From Alectryocaccobium sp964389285 (GTDB lineage Bacteria > Bacillota > Clostridia > Lachnospirales > Lachnospiraceae): a stretch of DNA of 64,000 bases. The position numbers and the translations under genes were made by a program. The DNA is taken from positions 62,001 through 126,000 of the forward strand of contig CAYMCZ010000004.1 of NCBI GenBank assembly GCA_964389285.1, read 5' to 3'. The notes below the pieces were generated by a model. It saw only the letters and a program-made list of their open reading frames with translations. It did not search any database and was not told the DNA's origin. Positions 47,476-57,400 of the stretch are shown in pieces. Numbering within the stretch: position 1 is the stretch's first letter; each line of letters opens with the position of its first letter.

Positions 47476-50308
47476 CGCGCACAAAAAAATAGTATCCATG
47501 ATTTTTGCTGTCGTATTTGCGGCAGGAATAACGCCGGTAAATCCGCAGACGGCAAAGCCTGTTATGGCAGAAGCCGGAGCGGTGACTGCCGAAGACAATA
47601 ACGGCAGCAATAAAATCGACACACTCCCTCCTGAAATCGAAATTCTGCCTCCGGGCGGGGAGTATTCTAACAGTATTGATAATATCGTTTATTATAACGA
47701 AAAAAATCGGGAAATAAAGGTTGAGGTTACGGATGCGCAGTTAAATCCTGAAGAGACAAAGGTTGTATTTACGAAAGAAATAAACGGAAAAGACATCGAA
47801 GTTGAAAAAACATTTTCAGAGGATGACGTGGTTTTTGACGGTGAAAACAACAAATATATTTTAACCGCGGAACTTGATGAAGATGCTCTTTACAAAGATT
47901 TTTATGTTTACGCGCAGGATCATGCAAAGAATTTTTCGGTCAGCGAGGAACTGAAAGACAAAATATTTATTATTGACACGGAAAAACCCAAGGTGGAAAT
48001 AAACGTAAGCGGTGACATAAGCGGTTTTTTCATAAACGAAAATAATGACAGCGTGTATGTTGAACTTAATGAAAAAGCTGAAGGCGAAAGCGGAAGTCTC
48101 TCCGGTGCAGACGGCAAGTCGGTTACGGTAACAGTAACTGTTACGGATCTGAATGTAGATGATTCCGGGACTGAAAGGCATTTTGAAAATAAAGAAAACT
48201 TTGTCAGAAATTTACGTTCGGGATGGACGCTGGAACAAAGTTACAGTGTAAATGCCGATTCCTCTTTGAAATATACAAAGACCATGACCGTAAGCGGAGA
48301 CGTCACGGAAACGGTCATATTTGATTTTGATATCAGGGATCTTGCGGGAAATGAGGCGGAAGCTTATACGATATCTGACGAAAGACTTTTCGCTCCGGCG
48401 CACGCCCGGTTTATACAGGATGGGGCGAAGCTTACGGGAAAAGTTACGGCAGACAGATCGCGGCCGTCAAGTACAAATGAACATACCCCTCCGGAAATAC
48501 GCATGATACCATCGGCCAGTGTCAATACGGTTACGAATTCGTATGGCAGGGAAGTAAGACTTTATGATTCCGATATGAGCTACGAGATGACCGTAACCGA
48601 TCCGTATATGCAGGATGAAGACGGTACAAATCAATATTCGGGATTGGCGTCCGTAAGCTGGTTTGTCGAGTCCGATCAGGAAGGCCTGATCTTAACGGCA
48701 GGAAGCAATAATTATTTTTCAGGCGAACAAAGCGTCAGCCTGACTGTGCCGGTCATTATAAACGGAGTCGGAGAGACCAATGACATTACGGTTACCGTAA
48801 CGGCCGTCGATTTTGCGGGCAACCTGACGGTTTACAGGGATTATCTGGCCATAGACAACCGGGCGCCGAGGGTTAAACTTGTTTATGACAACAACAGCGT
48901 ACTTAACGGCAGATATTTCAATGCCGACAGAAACCTGACTCTTCGCGTGGAAGATTTGAATTTCGACGCGGGAAGAACTTCCGTCGCGACTCGGCCGGAT
49001 TTTTCGGGATGGAGTCAGAGCGGAAACGTATGGACGGCTGCGGTCAGCTATAATGCCGACGGAGACTATACTATCGAAATGACTGCAGAGGATAAAGCAG
49101 GCAACAGGGCGGATATTGACTATACCGACGGCGGAGCAAACGCGGCGCCGCAGGCGTTTACAATTGATAAAACCCTTCCCAAAGCAGAAATCACCGGAGT
49201 GGAAAACAGGCAGTCATATACGGGAGATGTAAGACCTTCAGTTATATTTGAAGATGTCAACTTTGATCCAAACGGCTGCAGCGTGGATTGGAACGTGACA
49301 AAGACAGGCGGAAGAATTAATCTGACAGAGAGGGCCGATGTTTCGTCCGTCACGCACGGCGCGGTTTATACACTTGAGAATTTCAAACGTATTACCGGCA
49401 ATGACGGCATTTATACGCTTTCGGCAACAATAACTGACCTTGCTGGCAACACCGGTACTACGGGCGCAATTACATACAGCTTAAACAGATTCGGCTCGGT
49501 ATATACGGCATTCGACGCGCAGACCCAAAACCTTTTAAGAGAAGTATTTACAAATAAAGCGCCGCAGCTTCAGATTTTGGAGACGAATCCGAACAGACTG
49601 AAAAGTGCCAAAGTGACGGTGTCGGCAAACGGAACCACCAGAACCCTTGAAGAAAGAAAAGACTATAAAGTTAATAAATCCGAAAACGAAGACGAATGGA
49701 AGCAGTATCTCTATACAATATTCGATTCGGCTTTTACGGACGAAAAAGGCAGCCCCGTACAGGGCGAATATTTCATAACGATTTACAGTGAGGACGAAGC
49801 CGGCAATCAGAACTCAAACAGGACAAATGCAGAATCAAATACATTGAGCATTACTTATACGATAGACAACGAAAAGCCCACGGGCTTTATAAATGTAAAA
49901 GGGCTGAAAGAAGGCGGTACTTCGATCAGAGCCGATGCGGCGGAGATCAGCGTGTATTGGGAGGACAATATAGGTCTTAAAAGAGTTGATATCTATGCAA
50001 ATGATACTCTTTACAAAATCTTGCAGGGCGAAGAACTGGCGGACGCAGGCGGTTTTTATGAATTCACGCTTGCAAAGTCAGATGAACTCCAGAGCGTATA
50101 TGCGGTATTGACCGACCTTGCACAAAACGAGGCAGTGCTTGACAAAGTGTCGTTTTATCTGAAATCCGCCGCGCCGGCGCGGATGCTTCATGAGAAACCG
50201 GCATTTAACGGCGGTATCGCAGGGGGCATAGTCGTTGCGATTGCACTGGCGGCGGCTGCGGTTGCTGCTCTTGTGCTTGTTTTGCTTATGAAGAGAGGGA
50301 GCGTATAA
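47462..50308 (+). CDS. Large surface protein with Ig-like repeats and C-terminal membrane anchor
   Basis: 948 residues; ATG 47462 follows AAGGAG by 6 bases. Signal peptide about 1-35. The body is a series of beta-sandwich modules, each ending in a phrase like 'DLAGNEAE', 'DFAGNLTVY', 'DKAGNRADI', 'DLAGNTGTT' or 'DEAGNQNSN' and starting near 'PPEI' or 'DNRAPRVKL', as in bacterial Ig-like proteins of Clostridia. At the C-terminus a helix ('VVAIALAAAAVAALVLVLLM', about 924-943) and 'KRGSV' anchor it in the membrane. No enzyme motif is seen. It may be an adhesin or the sensor/structural partner of the upstream kinase; that link is only positional. Confidence 0.82.
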   Translation: MKMNNAHKKIVSMIFAVVFAAGITPVNPQTAKPVMAEAGAVTAEDNNGSNKIDTLPPEIEILPPGGEYSNSIDNIVYYNEKNREIKVEVTDAQLNPEETKVVFTKEINGKDIEVEKTFSEDDVVFDGENNKYILTAELDEDALYKDFYVYAQDHAKNFSVSEELKDKIFIIDTEKPKVEINVSGDISGFFINENNDSVYVELNEKAEGESGSLSGADGKSVTVTVTVTDLNVDDSGTERHFENKENFVRNLRSGWTLEQSYSVNADSSLKYTKTMTVSGDVTETVIFDFDIRDLAGNEAEAYTISDERLFAPAHARFIQDGAKLTGKVTADRSRPSSTNEHTPPEIRMIPSASVNTVTNSYGREVRLYDSDMSYEMTVTDPYMQDEDGTNQYSGLASVSWFVESDQEGLILTAGSNNYFSGEQSVSLTVPVIINGVGETNDITVTVTAVDFAGNLTVYRDYLAIDNRAPRVKLVYDNNSVLNGRYFNADRNLTLRVEDLNFDAGRTSVATRPDFSGWSQSGNVWTAAVSYNADGDYTIEMTAEDKAGNRADIDYTDGGANAAPQAFTIDKTLPKAEITGVENRQSYTGDVRPSVIFEDVNFDPNGCSVDWNVTKTGGRINLTERADVSSVTHGAVYTLENFKRITGNDGIYTLSATITDLAGNTGTTGAITYSLNRFGSVYTAFDAQTQNLLREVFTNKAPQLQILETNPNRLKSAKVTVSANGTTRTLEERKDYKVNKSENEDEWKQYLYTIFDSAFTDEKGSPVQGEYFITIYSEDEAGNQNSNRTNAESNTLSITYTIDNEKPTGFINVKGLKEGGTSIRADAAEISVYWEDNIGLKRVDIYANDTLYKILQGEELADAGGFYEFTLAKSDELQSVYAVLTDLAQNEAVLDKVSFYLKSAAPARMLHEKPAFNGGIAGGIVVAIALAAAAVAALVLVLLMKRGSV

Positions 50309-50411
50309 GCAAGTTAATGCTGATCGTTCAGAATGTGCTTCAAATGTATTGCGTTTTGCGTCACTTTTGAATATGCTTTAACTAAATCAATACGGAAAGG
50401 TGGTGCGGGAT

Positions 50412-50681
50412 ATGGCATTAAAAACAGCAAATGTGAATTCGAGAATTAAGCTGGTAATTAAGCAGCAGGCGGAGAGTATTCTTGAACGTTTAGGGATCCC
50501 GCGTTCTGTAGCGATTGATATGTACTACAGACAAATCATCGCACACAACGGAATTCCGTTTTCACTGACGCTTCCGGCAATGGTTCCGGCGAGGGATGAA
50601 ATGACAACGGCGCAGTTTAACCAGATTATGGCCACGGGCTTGAGGCAGGCGAAAGAAGATGATTCCTTTGAGGTTGATTAA
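50412..50681 (+). CDS. RelB/DinJ-type antitoxin (orphan)
   Basis: 89 residues from ATG 50412 (AAAGGTGG upstream; GTG 50400 also in frame). 'NVNSRIKLVIKQQAESILER' and 'LGIPRSVAIDMYYRQIIAHN' plus 'GIPFSLTLP' match the ribbon-helix-helix RelB/DinJ family. No RelE/YafQ toxin follows; the next ~108 bases hold only a short open stretch ('TYIVEELHAPDYRKIETTGR', about 50691-50785) without a convincing start. An orphan antitoxin or a decayed pair. Confidence 0.8.
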   Translation: MALKTANVNSRIKLVIKQQAESILERLGIPRSVAIDMYYRQIIAHNGIPFSLTLPAMVPARDEMTTAQFNQIMATGLRQAKEDDSFEVD

Positions 50682-50789
50682 GTATTAGGACATATATTGT
50701 TGAGGAATTGCATGCGCCCGATTATAGAAAGATAGAAACAACTGGAAGAATTATTGATAAAGTTCAAATACTGACAGGAGAATAACACC

Positions 50790-51194
50790 ATGACAATTAA
50801 TCTGTATGATGAATACCTTGCGGCTAAAAAATCTCTGACATTTGAGGAGATGAATAATCTTCAAAAGGAATTATTTTCGGAAATAAAATCAGACGCGGAA
50901 GCAAGGGAACTGTATGCTGAACTCATAGATGAGGCCACGGCATATGCTAAGATTCGAGCCGACTGGCTGATAATAGATAAAGAAAAGAAAGCTCAAATCG
51001 ACAGCAGCCGCACATCTGCGCATAATTCCGTTATCATAAAGTTTAATATGATAGCCAGGTGTCTGAAAGCCCGGGGTAAGGCTGCCAAGTGGCGTGATGT
51101 TTTGGGTTATGAGGAAGACGACGCATATAACCGCAAGCGAATAGGTGATTTTGCGTGTTTTCTGGTTTTTATAAATTGTTTAAATGCACGGTGA
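50790..51194 (+). CDS. DUF3232-like hypothetical protein
   Basis: 134 residues, ATG after AGGAG (50777-50781). Helical; 'HNSVIIKFNMIARCLKARGK' and 'NRKRIGDFACFLVFINCLNA' resemble DUF3232, small proteins found on mobile and toxin-antitoxin-rich segments. Function unknown. Confidence 0.6.
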   Translation: MTINLYDEYLAAKKSLTFEEMNNLQKELFSEIKSDAEARELYAELIDEATAYAKIRADWLIIDKEKKAQIDSSRTSAHNSVIIKFNMIARCLKARGKAAKWRDVLGYEEDDAYNRKRIGDFACFLVFINCLNAR

Positions 51195-51369
51195 TATTTT
51201 AAAAATAAACCCCAAAATGATACGGGAGCTTCTTTGTTCTCTGAAGGTCGGGAATGATATGAAGTTATCACACAACATTGGCTTAAATAGTATTTGGTTA
51301 TGAACAGGCAAAAACTTGACAAAACAAGTCGTGGGATATGCAATGTATATCAAAAGGAGGGTTGAAGCC

Positions 51370-51729
51370 ATGAAAGCCGCAACTGTAAATAAATGGGGCA
51401 ATAGTTTAGGGATCAGATTCCCGGAAGCTTTTGCAAACATCCTCGGCATTTCCGCGGGAGATAAAGTGGAAATAAGCGTGAAAGACAACACAATGCAGAT
51501 AAAAAAGATTCACACTTCAAAATGCAGACAGTATCTCGAATCATTTTATGGAAAACCTTATGATGAGCTGCTAAAAGAAAATTTCAGGAATGAAAAACTT
51601 CTCGACTGGGGTTCAGACCAGCTCTTATTGTGCAAACCAACGATCTTACCGCATGAGCTTTTACGGAAATGCATAAATTATATCCGGCAAATCACAGAGA
51701 TCGCTCCGGAAGAAGAGTATGGTTTGTAA
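51370..51729 (+). CDS. MazE/AbrB-type antitoxin (orphan)
   Basis: 119 residues from ATG 51370 after AAAGGAGGG (51353-51361); a TTG at 51316 is also in frame. 'ATVNKWGNSLGIRFPEAFAN' and 'GDKVEISVKDNTMQIKK' form the AbrB-like swapped-hairpin DNA-binding domain of MazE. The usual short tail ending 'DWG' is followed by ~35 extra residues of unrelated character, and no mazF follows, so the 3' end may be rearranged. Confidence 0.78.
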   Translation: MKAATVNKWGNSLGIRFPEAFANILGISAGDKVEISVKDNTMQIKKIHTSKCRQYLESFYGKPYDELLKENFRNEKLLDWGSDQLLLCKPTILPHELLRKCINYIRQITEIAPEEEYGL

Positions 51730-52176
51730 GGCTGTGAAACTGACAACGCTTCACGGTTTGCAACAAAGCATAATCCGATGTATAGTCTAAACGCATCCGT
51801 TAAGATTTGAAAGTGTTTTTCGCAGACTCCAAAATATAAAAAAATTTTTTGGTGCCGAAATGGAAAAAATCCATTTTCGGCACTTTAATAATAATATAGA
51901 GATATAATAAACAACTCAGTTCAGTTAGAAATGTTTTTTGCTCCAGTTTCTTGAATGATACGATTTTTTCTTCTATAATAGATTTTATCATACGGACCTC
52001 TTATCGGTTTTTCTTGCAAATTAATAACGTAAAGAATAATATTTATGAATGGGAAGTAGATATTCTGGAAATATTAATAAATGCAAGAAGATTGCAATCT
52101 TTTAAATTCCAAATTCAATTATATTATTTTTTTGATTCTCGGTTGTAGGGCTTTTTTTTAGGATAGTAGTGATAAT
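51730..52176. other. Gene-free AT-rich stretch with one hairpin
   Basis: 447 bases with no supported gene. It contains a hairpin GTGCCGAAATGGA-AAAAAA-TCCATTTTCGGCAC at 51852-51883, with a T-run upstream on the plus strand (AAAATTTTTT, 51841-51850), so it could end transcription on the minus strand. The rest is AT-rich, with short open frames of low-complexity composition. Confidence 0.5.
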
Positions 52177-52620
52177 ATGCATAATTCATTGTTTGAAAAA
52201 TTGACAGTTAAAGACTTAAACGAATTGAACAGTTTTTTAGAAAACTCCGCGGAAATTGATGAAAGCGATCCGGACGTTATCTGTCTTGTCGCATTGTGTT
52301 ACAGATACGGAAAGGGAATCGAAAAGGACGAACAAATGTTTAACGAGCTCATACAAAAAGCTGCGGAGGCCGGGTCGAAATACGCAAAAGAGATTATTAA
52401 TAAAAAAATGCTGAAAGAAGAGATTTCAGATAACAAAGCCAATGAATTTTCTTATAATTCAGACTTGTCGTTTGATTGGAGTATATATGAGATTAGAGAT
52501 TTAAGTGAGCTTAAAGAAATGCAAAAAAACGGAGATTCGGCTGCCTCTTGCCAAATAGCATGGATAGCTTATGAAAAAGGTTGGATGCACGCAATTGCAA
52601 CAATGGAGGCAGGGATATGA
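52177..52620 (+). CDS. Sel1-repeat-like protein
   Basis: 147 residues. One clear Sel1-like unit ('VALCYRYGKGIEKDEQMFNE', 'IQKAAEAGSKYAKEII') and a partial second ('GDSAASCQIAWIAYEKGW'). Sel1-like repeats mediate protein contacts. It ends with ATGA overlapping the next short frame. Likely a remnant of a longer repeat protein. Confidence 0.6.
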   Translation: MHNSLFEKLTVKDLNELNSFLENSAEIDESDPDVICLVALCYRYGKGIEKDEQMFNELIQKAAEAGSKYAKEIINKKMLKEEISDNKANEFSYNSDLSFDWSIYEIRDLSELKEMQKNGDSAASCQIAWIAYEKGWMHAIATMEAGI

Positions 52621-52793
52621 GGCACACATCCTCTGTCCGCTGGCGTCAGGTTCAAACAGGAACCCAGATCGTCCAAGTCGGTACAATTCACCATGACGAA
52701 GCCTTTCATTACGAACAGAAAGTTGTGCGTGATGGGTATGACGAGACCGTAACCACAGGCTACAGTTGTAGAGGATGCGGGGTGACAAAGTAA
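52617..52793 (+). CDS. Short fragment resembling the tail of a Clostridia surface protein
   Basis: 58 residues from ATG 52617 (GGAGG at 52605-52609), overlapping the Sel1-like stop. 'TIHHDEAFHYEQKVVRDGYD' followed by 'ETVTTGYSCRGCG' resembles His/Tyr-rich zinc-ribbon-like tails of some secreted Clostridia proteins. It has no signal peptide here, so it is probably a displaced fragment. Confidence 0.4.
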   Translation: MRHTSSVRWRQVQTGTQIVQVGTIHHDEAFHYEQKVVRDGYDETVTTGYSCRGCGVTK

Positions 52794-53040
52794 AGACATC
52801 AAACGACATACAAGCAGAGGCAGCGGGTCGAACGCTGAGAAGCATATTGATTAGGCTTTCTTTCAAATTAGCTGTTTTTGATACAAAAGAGATCCGGCAT
52901 CTTTTTGAAGATGACACGATTTGCATCGATAATATCGAATTAAGAAAAACTGCTGTGTTTGTGAGTGGTTCGGATACTGGTTGGTCAATGGATATGATGG
53001 CAAACATGTTACGAGAAATCGGGACAGAGCGCAAACTTAC
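52775..53040 (+). pseudogene. Fragment of a TraG/VirD4-type conjugative coupling protein
   Basis: 'AAGRTLRSILIRLSFKLAVF' then 'DDTICIDNIELRKTAVFVSG' and 'SDTGWSMDMMANML' match an internal part of TraG/VirD4 coupling proteins (compare the family pattern 'SILxSxxVRLxxF ... LGDxKTALFVxxxD'). Both ends are lost: no start, no P-loop, and it runs into the convergent MATE gene. It indicates a lost integrative conjugative element. Confidence 0.65.
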
Positions 53041-54410
53041 CGGCGGCCCATCCGCCCCGGCATCCGTTTCATCTCCTTCGTTATCATTATCACTGCGATA
53101 GCCGCGGCCGTGCCGTCCGCTATGGGGCCTGCGAACATGATTCCTTCGATTCCGAAGAAGAGGGGGAGGATCAGTATGAGCGGCAGCAAAAGGATGATCT
53201 GCCTGGTGAGGGAGAGCAGCGCGCCGGATTTTGGTTTTCCTATTGCGGTAAAGAAATTGGAAATGATGGGCTGCAGGAAGTTGAGCCAGGTGCAGAATAA
53301 ATATATTCTGAAATAAGAAATTGCAAAGTTAAAGTATTCTTCGGAGCCGCCTCCGAAGATGGAGATTATCTGGCGCGGCAGGAGCTGGAACATCAGAAAA
53401 GCCGCAAGTGCCAGGAAAAAGCCGCAGGTCAGGGCAAGCCTGAGGGCTTTTTTTACGCGGTCGTATTTTTTTGCGCCGTAGTTGAAGCCGGCGATAGGCT
53501 GAAGTCCCTGGGCAATGCCGATAATAAAGGCCATAAAGACCATGTTTACTTTTGAAATGATTCCCGCGCAGGCAATCGGAATAGAGGAGCCGTAAACGGA
53601 CAGGGCTCCGTAATGGTTCATGGAATTATTCATGGTTATCTGCACTATCATCATGGAAAACTGGTTGACGCAGGGGGCGGTTCCGAGAGAGCATATCCTT
53701 TTTACGCGCTCGCCCGAAAGGCGCAGGTGCTGTCTTTTTATTTTCACCGATTTGCAGTGAGAAAGAAAATATACTGCCATGCTTGCGGACGCGATCTGAC
53801 CGATAACCGTGGCGGAGGCAGCGCCGGCCATGCCCATGTTAAGTCCGAAAACAAAAGCGGCGTCCAGAACGGTATTGATAACGGCTCCGGTAAGATTGCA
53901 GGCCATGGATATTCTGGGCCGGCCGTCAGCGCGGATGAGATGCCCGCCGCCGGTTGCGATTATCAGAAACGGGAAGCCGAAAGAAACTATGCCGGTATAG
54001 GTTCTCGCATAGTTCATGACAGAGTCGGGCGAACCGAAAAAATGCAGCATCGGATCCAGAAAGATGCGCGTAACCGCAAGAAGGGTACATCCGCCGATAA
54101 GCAGCAGGATAATGGCGTTTGCCATGTGTTTTACCGCGTTTTCGTGATCGCCTTCGCCCATCATAAGGCTGAATGCGCTTGAACCGCCTATTCCGAAAAG
54201 CAGCGAGATCGCGACACAGGTGATGGACAGGGGAAAAGAAATGTTTGTCGCGGCATTTCCGAGTTCTCCGACCTTCTGTCCTATAAAGAATTGATCTACG
54301 ATATTATATAAAGCTCCCACTATCATGGCTATGATACTGGGAACGGCAAACTGCCTGAGCAGCTGCGGGACATCCTTCTGGCCTAATACAGCTCTGCCGT
54401 TTGGACTCAT
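53037..54410 (-). CDS. MATE family efflux transporter
   Basis: 457 residues, about 12 membrane helices. Typical MATE start 'LRQFAVPSIIAMIVGALYNI' then 'VDQFFIGQKVGELGNAA', and a second half beginning 'LGTAPCVNQFSMMIVQITMN'. MATE proteins export drugs, metabolites or toxins using Na+ or H+ gradients. AAAGG precedes the ATG. It is transcribed divergently from the AEC transporter gene. Substrate unknown. Confidence 0.93.
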   Translation of the reverse strand: MSPNGRAVLGQKDVPQLLRQFAVPSIIAMIVGALYNIVDQFFIGQKVGELGNAATNISFPLSITCVAISLLFGIGGSSAFSLMMGEGDHENAVKHMANAIILLLIGGCTLLAVTRIFLDPMLHFFGSPDSVMNYARTYTGIVSFGFPFLIIATGGGHLIRADGRPRISMACNLTGAVINTVLDAAFVFGLNMGMAGAASATVIGQIASASMAVYFLSHCKSVKIKRQHLRLSGERVKRICSLGTAPCVNQFSMMIVQITMNNSMNHYGALSVYGSSIPIACAGIISKVNMVFMAFIIGIAQGLQPIAGFNYGAKKYDRVKKALRLALTCGFFLALAAFLMFQLLPRQIISIFGGGSEEYFNFAISYFRIYLFCTWLNFLQPIISNFFTAIGKPKSGALLSLTRQIILLLPLILILPLFFGIEGIMFAGPIADGTAAAIAVIMITKEMKRMPGRMGRR

Positions 54411-54556
54411 GATGAAAGCCTTTCCGTGATTTGATCAAAAAGATGTTTACACATGCATCTTATATCAAAATATTCATTTTGAAAACAGTTTTGTCATTTA
54501 AAACCGAGTTGCGAAGAAATGACCGTGAGGATATAATGAGATTCACGGAGAAGGCC

Positions 54557-55483
54557 ATGATAGACGTATACAAACAAACCGCGATAATGCTGCTCTATAT
54601 CGTTATAGGCGCAGTGTTAAAAAAATTAAAATTTCCGCAAAGGGCGGAAAATGCGCTGTCGCAAATTTTGCTGAAAGCGCTGGTTCCGTGCGCGATCATA
54701 AGCTCGTTTATAAACAATTCGTTTGAGTTTCCTGTCGGAAAAATGTTTATGCTGCTCGGCTCGGGCTGCGCGGCCTTTGCGGTTATGGCCATAGCCGGCA
54801 AGATTACCGCGCTGCCTTTTTGCAAAGACAGGGGTTCAAAAGGCGTCTGGGAATTCGCAATAATGTTTTCCAACAATATCTTTATAGGTTTTCCCGTTAT
54901 CAGGCATTTCTTCGGTGCTGAAGGCATGATATACGCGACGCTTTTCTGTATCCCGAGCAACGCGCTCATGTTTTCTTACGGAATATATCTGTCGTCTGCC
55001 GGAAACGGTTTTAAGTTTTCGATAAAAAAGATATTGAATCCCAGCGTAATGGCGTCCGTGCTGGCGCTGGCGCTTCTCAATGTCAAAATTCAGATACCCG
55101 CGGCGGCAGAGCTGTCGGTGGGCTTTTTGGGGAAAATGTCAAGCCCGCTGGGGCTGATAATACTGGGATTCTGTCTGGCTGAGCATTTCAGGCTCAAAAA
55201 TGTCAGGATAGGGCGAAGCCTTTATTTTTCACTGATAAGGCTGTTTGTCCTTCCTTTGGTTACGGGAGTTTTGTATATGCTGTTCTGGCGGCAGGACGTT
55301 ATGATGATGCAGGTTATGATATTAAATGCCGCGCTGCCTTCCGCCAGCATGGGCGTTATCCTGAGCAAACAGTACGGCAATCCCGCCATAGATCTTTCCA
55401 TAGAGACCGTCGCTCTCTCGACGGTCATTTTCCTTGTCGCCGCGCCGGGTACTACCGCGCTTCTTTTGAGTCTTTTCACGTAA
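54557..55483 (+). CDS. AEC (auxin efflux carrier) family transporter
   Basis: About 308 residues. ATG 54557 (after CGGAG, spacing 6) is chosen; ATG 54536 is also possible, while the longer frame from 54431 adds a basic stretch untypical of the family. About ten hydrophobic segments, with 'TAIMLLYIVIGAVLKKL' and 'LLKALVPCAIISSFI' at the start and the family's late 'NAALPSASMGVILSKQYG'. AEC proteins export or import organic acids such as malate; the substrate here is unknown. Confidence 0.88.
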   Translation: MIDVYKQTAIMLLYIVIGAVLKKLKFPQRAENALSQILLKALVPCAIISSFINNSFEFPVGKMFMLLGSGCAAFAVMAIAGKITALPFCKDRGSKGVWEFAIMFSNNIFIGFPVIRHFFGAEGMIYATLFCIPSNALMFSYGIYLSSAGNGFKFSIKKILNPSVMASVLALALLNVKIQIPAAAELSVGFLGKMSSPLGLIILGFCLAEHFRLKNVRIGRSLYFSLIRLFVLPLVTGVLYMLFWRQDVMMMQVMILNAALPSASMGVILSKQYGNPAIDLSIETVALSTVIFLVAAPGTTALLLSLFT

Positions 55484-55580
55484 CAATTCAATACGGCAAA
55501 AAAAGAACCGTGCAGGCAAATAAAGCAAAAATGCACAAAAACCAATAATTAAATTAAGCAGGCTTTTCAAACGAAAACTA

Positions 55581-55608
55581 TTGATTAATCCGTTAGAAGC
55601 ATTATAAT
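55581..55608 (+). promoter_or_regulatory. Promoter of the HTH regulator operon
   Basis: TTGATT (55581-55586), 16-base spacer, TATAAT (55603-55608), 43 bases before the ATG. Confidence 0.8.
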
Positions 55609-55651
55609 AGAAATGGATACTTTACGCTAAAAAAAAGACAGGTTTTGTGAT

Positions 55652-57373
55652 ATGAATTTTGCTGAGAAACTAAATATCTACATCGAAGAGTTAGGTTGTT
55701 CGGGCAAAGAATTATCAAACATATCAGGTGTGCCGATTTCAACGATAAGCAGATATCGAAACGCACAAAGCACCCCGACGATCGAAAGTGAGGTTATCAT
55801 AAAACTTGCGAACGGCATAGCCGATATCGCAGGTAAAAGAAAGCTTGACTGTATCGACAGCAGTTCGGTTGCCGATTCTCTTCGGACGGCAATTGCCGAA
55901 ACAAAAGAAGAGACTGATTATATATTTTCAAGCGATAATTTCAGTATACTTACGCGTGAACTCGAGATATCGCTCTCAAGGCTTGCCGAATACACAAACT
56001 ATGACGTATCGCACCTTGCAAGGATAAGATCGGGTGAGCGTACGCCCAGGAATCCTCTGTGGCTTGCGCAGTCCAGTGCCAAATATGTGATAGAAAACCA
56101 TTCAACCGAAGAGGAGCTTTATAAGGCGGCCCGGTTTTTAGGGGTTGAAGTGGACTATATCCGCAACACATCACGGTATCAGCAGGTCTTAAGCACATGG
56201 CTTTTAAGCTTTGACGCGGACAGCAGAAAGTCCATGAAGGAGCTTCTTTACAGGCTGGACAGATTTGATGTGACGGACTACGTACGGGATTTGAGGCTGG
56301 ATGACGTGAAAATTCTTCATTTTCCCATACGGCTCGCGACGACCAAACTGTACAGCGATATAAACGGTCTGGAAAAGTGTGTTGTAGACTTTCTTTACAC
56401 GACCATAACATCACCCAAGACAAAAGAAATTACGATTTATACGGATATTCCCATAGATTTTATATCCGAAAACAATGACTTTTTTAAGAAATGGATGCTC
56501 GCCATGGCGGCACTCATAAAAAAAGGCTGCCGCATAAACGTAATTCACAATGTGGACCGCCCTCTCAACGAGATGATAATGGGCTTAAAAGCCTGGATTC
56601 CCGTATATATGAGCGGCCTGGTAACGCCGTATTATCTCGAAGGCTCCAAAACCTCGGTTTTTCAGCACCTTCTGATGGTTTCGGGCGGAGCCGCCGCGAC
56701 CGGAGAAGCTATAGCAGGACACAGCGAAAACGGTGAATACAAGCTCACCACGATTAAAAAGCAGGTTTTATTTTATTCCAGAAAAGCGAGTTTTCTTGTT
56801 TCGCATTCAGATCACCTGCTTGATATCTACAATAAAGACCGCAAAAATGATTTTAATGATTTTTTTGAAAAAATTACATGCCTGCATGGAGATCGGACAG
56901 CGATTCTCTCCGCTCCGCCCATAGGACTGATAAGCGAAGGTTTGCTGATGCGGATGCTCGAACGCAGCCAATTGCCTTCGGAAGACATCCGGAACATCAA
57001 AAACTACGTGGAAAAAGAAAAAAAATACATGCAACGAATATGCGAGGGAAACACCTTTACCGTCAGGATACCGCATATTGAAAAGAGTGAATTTGAGGAT
57101 CATCCGCCCATGCTGTCGCTTTCGGGAATGTTCTTTGAAAATGACGTCTATTATTCATATGATGAATTTATGGAACATATCGATCATGTGCGAAAAGTTG
57201 CCGAAGACATTCCGAACCTGAAAGTCGAGGTCGTTTCGAAGCATTTTTTCAGAAATATTCAGATAGTGATAACGCAGGATGATCATGTGGTAATATCCAG
57301 AAACAAATCTCCCGCCATCCATTTTGTCATGCAAAACAAAAAAAATGGTTCATGCCATAGAAGATTTGTTTAA
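55652..57373 (+). CDS. Large XRE-type helix-turn-helix protein, C-terminus altered by poly-A frameshift
   Basis: 573 residues as read. An N-terminal HTH ('CSGKELSNISGVPISTISRY', about 16-35) and a second HTH-like segment ('LSRLAEYTNYDVSHLARIRS') are followed by ~400 residues of a family I know only as an uncharacterised Clostridia regulator. The end reads 'PAIHFVMQNKKNGSCHRRFV'. If one A is removed from the 8-A run at 57338-57345, the frame becomes 'MQNKKMVHAIEDLFKSTSVS' and runs to 57404, overlapping the next start as ATGA. The longer form is probably the true protein. The indel could be error, mutation or a slippage switch. Confidence 0.82.
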   Translation: MNFAEKLNIYIEELGCSGKELSNISGVPISTISRYRNAQSTPTIESEVIIKLANGIADIAGKRKLDCIDSSSVADSLRTAIAETKEETDYIFSSDNFSILTRELEISLSRLAEYTNYDVSHLARIRSGERTPRNPLWLAQSSAKYVIENHSTEEELYKAARFLGVEVDYIRNTSRYQQVLSTWLLSFDADSRKSMKELLYRLDRFDVTDYVRDLRLDDVKILHFPIRLATTKLYSDINGLEKCVVDFLYTTITSPKTKEITIYTDIPIDFISENNDFFKKWMLAMAALIKKGCRINVIHNVDRPLNEMIMGLKAWIPVYMSGLVTPYYLEGSKTSVFQHLLMVSGGAAATGEAIAGHSENGEYKLTTIKKQVLFYSRKASFLVSHSDHLLDIYNKDRKNDFNDFFEKITCLHGDRTAILSAPPIGLISEGLLMRMLERSQLPSEDIRNIKNYVEKEKKYMQRICEGNTFTVRIPHIEKSEFEDHPPMLSLSGMFFENDVYYSYDEFMEHIDHVRKVAEDIPNLKVEVVSKHFFRNIQIVITQDDHVVISRNKSPAIHFVMQNKKNGSCHRRFV

Positions 57374-57400
57374 ATCAACCTCTGTTTCCGCGAAAATAAA

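Noticed and set aside
51951..52148. 65-residue AT-rich frame
   Set aside because: Low-complexity composition, no ribosome site and no recognisable pattern.
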